From Lautropia sp. (GTDB lineage Bacteria > Pseudomonadota > Gammaproteobacteria > Burkholderiales > Burkholderiaceae_E): a stretch of DNA of 47,625 nucleotides. Shown piece after piece: positions 47,099-47,625 of the stretch (position 1 is its first letter; every line of letters starts with the position of its first letter). A program made the translations under genes and the position numbers. Location: NCBI GenBank assembly GCA_030532895.1, contig JAUNKF010000026.1, positions 1 to 47,625 of the forward strand, in the 5' to 3' direction. The notes below the pieces were generated by a model. It searched no databases, was not told the origin of the DNA, and was given only the letters and a program-made list of their open reading frames with translations.

Positions 47099-47533
47099 TA
47101 CCCCTCCAACCCTCACCAAAACCGCTGATACGAACCCACGCGCGAAACCGCAAGCTTATTCAGACCGTGACCGCAAGCTTATTCAGATGCTGATCATGGA
47201 ACATGCCCCCTCTTGGCTAACAGCAATGCGAAGCACATAAACTACTGGCTGCCAAAAACGATCACAAAGCCACTTGCCCTCCGTCCGCATCAAACGCTTG
47301 ACATTCCTGGCCATTCAGACCTCTACCGAGCACCTCTACCGAGCACGCGAACACTCAAAGTCTTTCAAATCAAGTGTTTTTCCCAAACATCAACGTGACT
47401 TTCCGAGCGAAATCACAATCGGACTTCGGATTGGGTGAACAGAATAAGTGGTTTTCCGAACACCGTCACCGTCAATCACCGAGCCCCCGCTAACTCAAGG
47501 CCCGATAAAAGTACCGGCACCAAAAGTACGGGC
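47099..47533. other. Gene-free stretch between the DUF2726 gene and the rRNA terminator, with short direct repeats
   Basis: No supported gene. ACCGCAAGCTTATTCAGA occurs at 47147-47164 and again at 47170-47187 (23-bp period), and CTCTACCGAGCAC is duplicated in tandem at 47321-47333 and 47335-47347. Composition is less GC-rich than the neighbours. Confidence 0.6.
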
Positions 47534-47566
47534 AAAAAAAAACCCCAACTACGATAGCTGGGGTTT
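47534..47566 (-). terminator. Terminator of the rRNA operon
   Basis: Minus strand AAACCCCAGCT-ATCGT-AGTTGGGGTTT with one G-T pair, continued by a T-run (nine T in all, 47534-47542). It lies about 10 bp beyond the 5S 3' end. Confidence 0.93.
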
Positions 47567-47575
47567 GTATGGAGT

Positions 47576-47625
47576 GTCTGACGATGACCTACTTTCACGG
47601 GCGCGCGGCCCACTATCATCGGCGC
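47576..47625 (-). rRNA. rrf: 5S ribosomal RNA, 3' part
   Basis: The minus strand reads GCGCCGATGATAGTGGGC...GTGAAAGTAGGTCATCGTCAG, the helix IV-V and 3' end of betaproteobacterial 5S rRNA. The 5' part, and presumably 23S and 16S, lie to the right of the window. The exact 3' end (47573-47578) is estimated. Confidence 0.9.

Noticed and set aside
47190-47460. Possible insertion-sequence remnant near the rRNA operon
   Set aside because: No transposase fragment or matching terminal inverted repeats could be found; only short direct repeats are present.

Overview
This 47.6-kb window is high-GC, densely packed chromosomal DNA from a betaproteobacterium, most likely Burkholderiales. The evidence is the block orders glyA-nrdR-ribD-ribC-ribBA-ribH-nusB-thiL-pgpA-pncC and tyrS | M23 peptidase-anmK | erpA-bactofilin-rpsI-rplM, a Gram-negative porin of the betaproteobacterial type ending in Phe, and a pilGHIJ-chpA twitching operon. 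The genus cannot be fixed from the sequence alone. I see no prophage, integrase, CRISPR array or intact insertion sequence. Most of the window is core genome.

Layout. (1) 1-8594, minus: pilG, pilH, pilI, pilJ and the 5' part of chpA/pilL, the chemosensory pathway for type IV pili; chpA runs off the left edge. (2) 8999-9661, plus: thiE. (3) 9682-12756, minus: a TfpX/TfpZ-like pilin accessory membrane protein and a membrane-anchored glycerophosphodiester phosphodiesterase. (4) 12942-16811, minus: a three-gene cassette of FHA protein, CHASE2 class III cyclase and metallo-beta-lactamase-fold cyclic-nucleotide phosphodiesterase, which looks like a make-and-break cAMP module. (5) 17121-21272, minus: sucCD with a clear terminator, then recA-recX with a LexA-like box. 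(6) 21555-29834, minus: glyA, nrdR, riboflavin genes, nusB, thiL, pgpA, pncC, tightly overlapping and probably co-transcribed. (7) 30212-37368: a histidine phosphatase and tyrS (minus), a divergent MepM-like endopeptidase and anmK (plus), then erpA, a bactofilin and rplM-rpsI (minus) with a very good sigma-70 promoter. (8) 37729-47098: a lactate-permease family transporter, OsmC protein, porin, OmpA-domain protein, long-chain acyl-CoA ligase, M20 amidohydrolase and a DUF2726 protein. (9) The right edge enters the 3' end of a 5S rRNA on the minus strand, preceded in window coordinates by its terminator, so an rRNA operon lies to the right.

Functional links. Pil-Chp signalling in Pseudomonas acts through an adenylate cyclase; here a cyclase/phosphodiesterase pair and a pilin accessory gene lie within 9 kb of pilG, so a cAMP link is a reasonable hypothesis. 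The M23 peptidase, anmK and bactofilin fit cell-wall remodelling and recycling.

The less ordinary items are: the FHA-cyclase-phosphodiesterase cassette; a recX with a roughly 95-residue G-run-rich insertion; a 10-G homopolymer in the conserved core of erpA; a small family of palindromic intergenic repeats at convergent gene ends; a decayed ~36-bp tandem repeat upstream of the M20 gene; and a RibBA whose RibA half lacks the zinc cysteines. None amounts to a demonstrably new defence or metabolic system.
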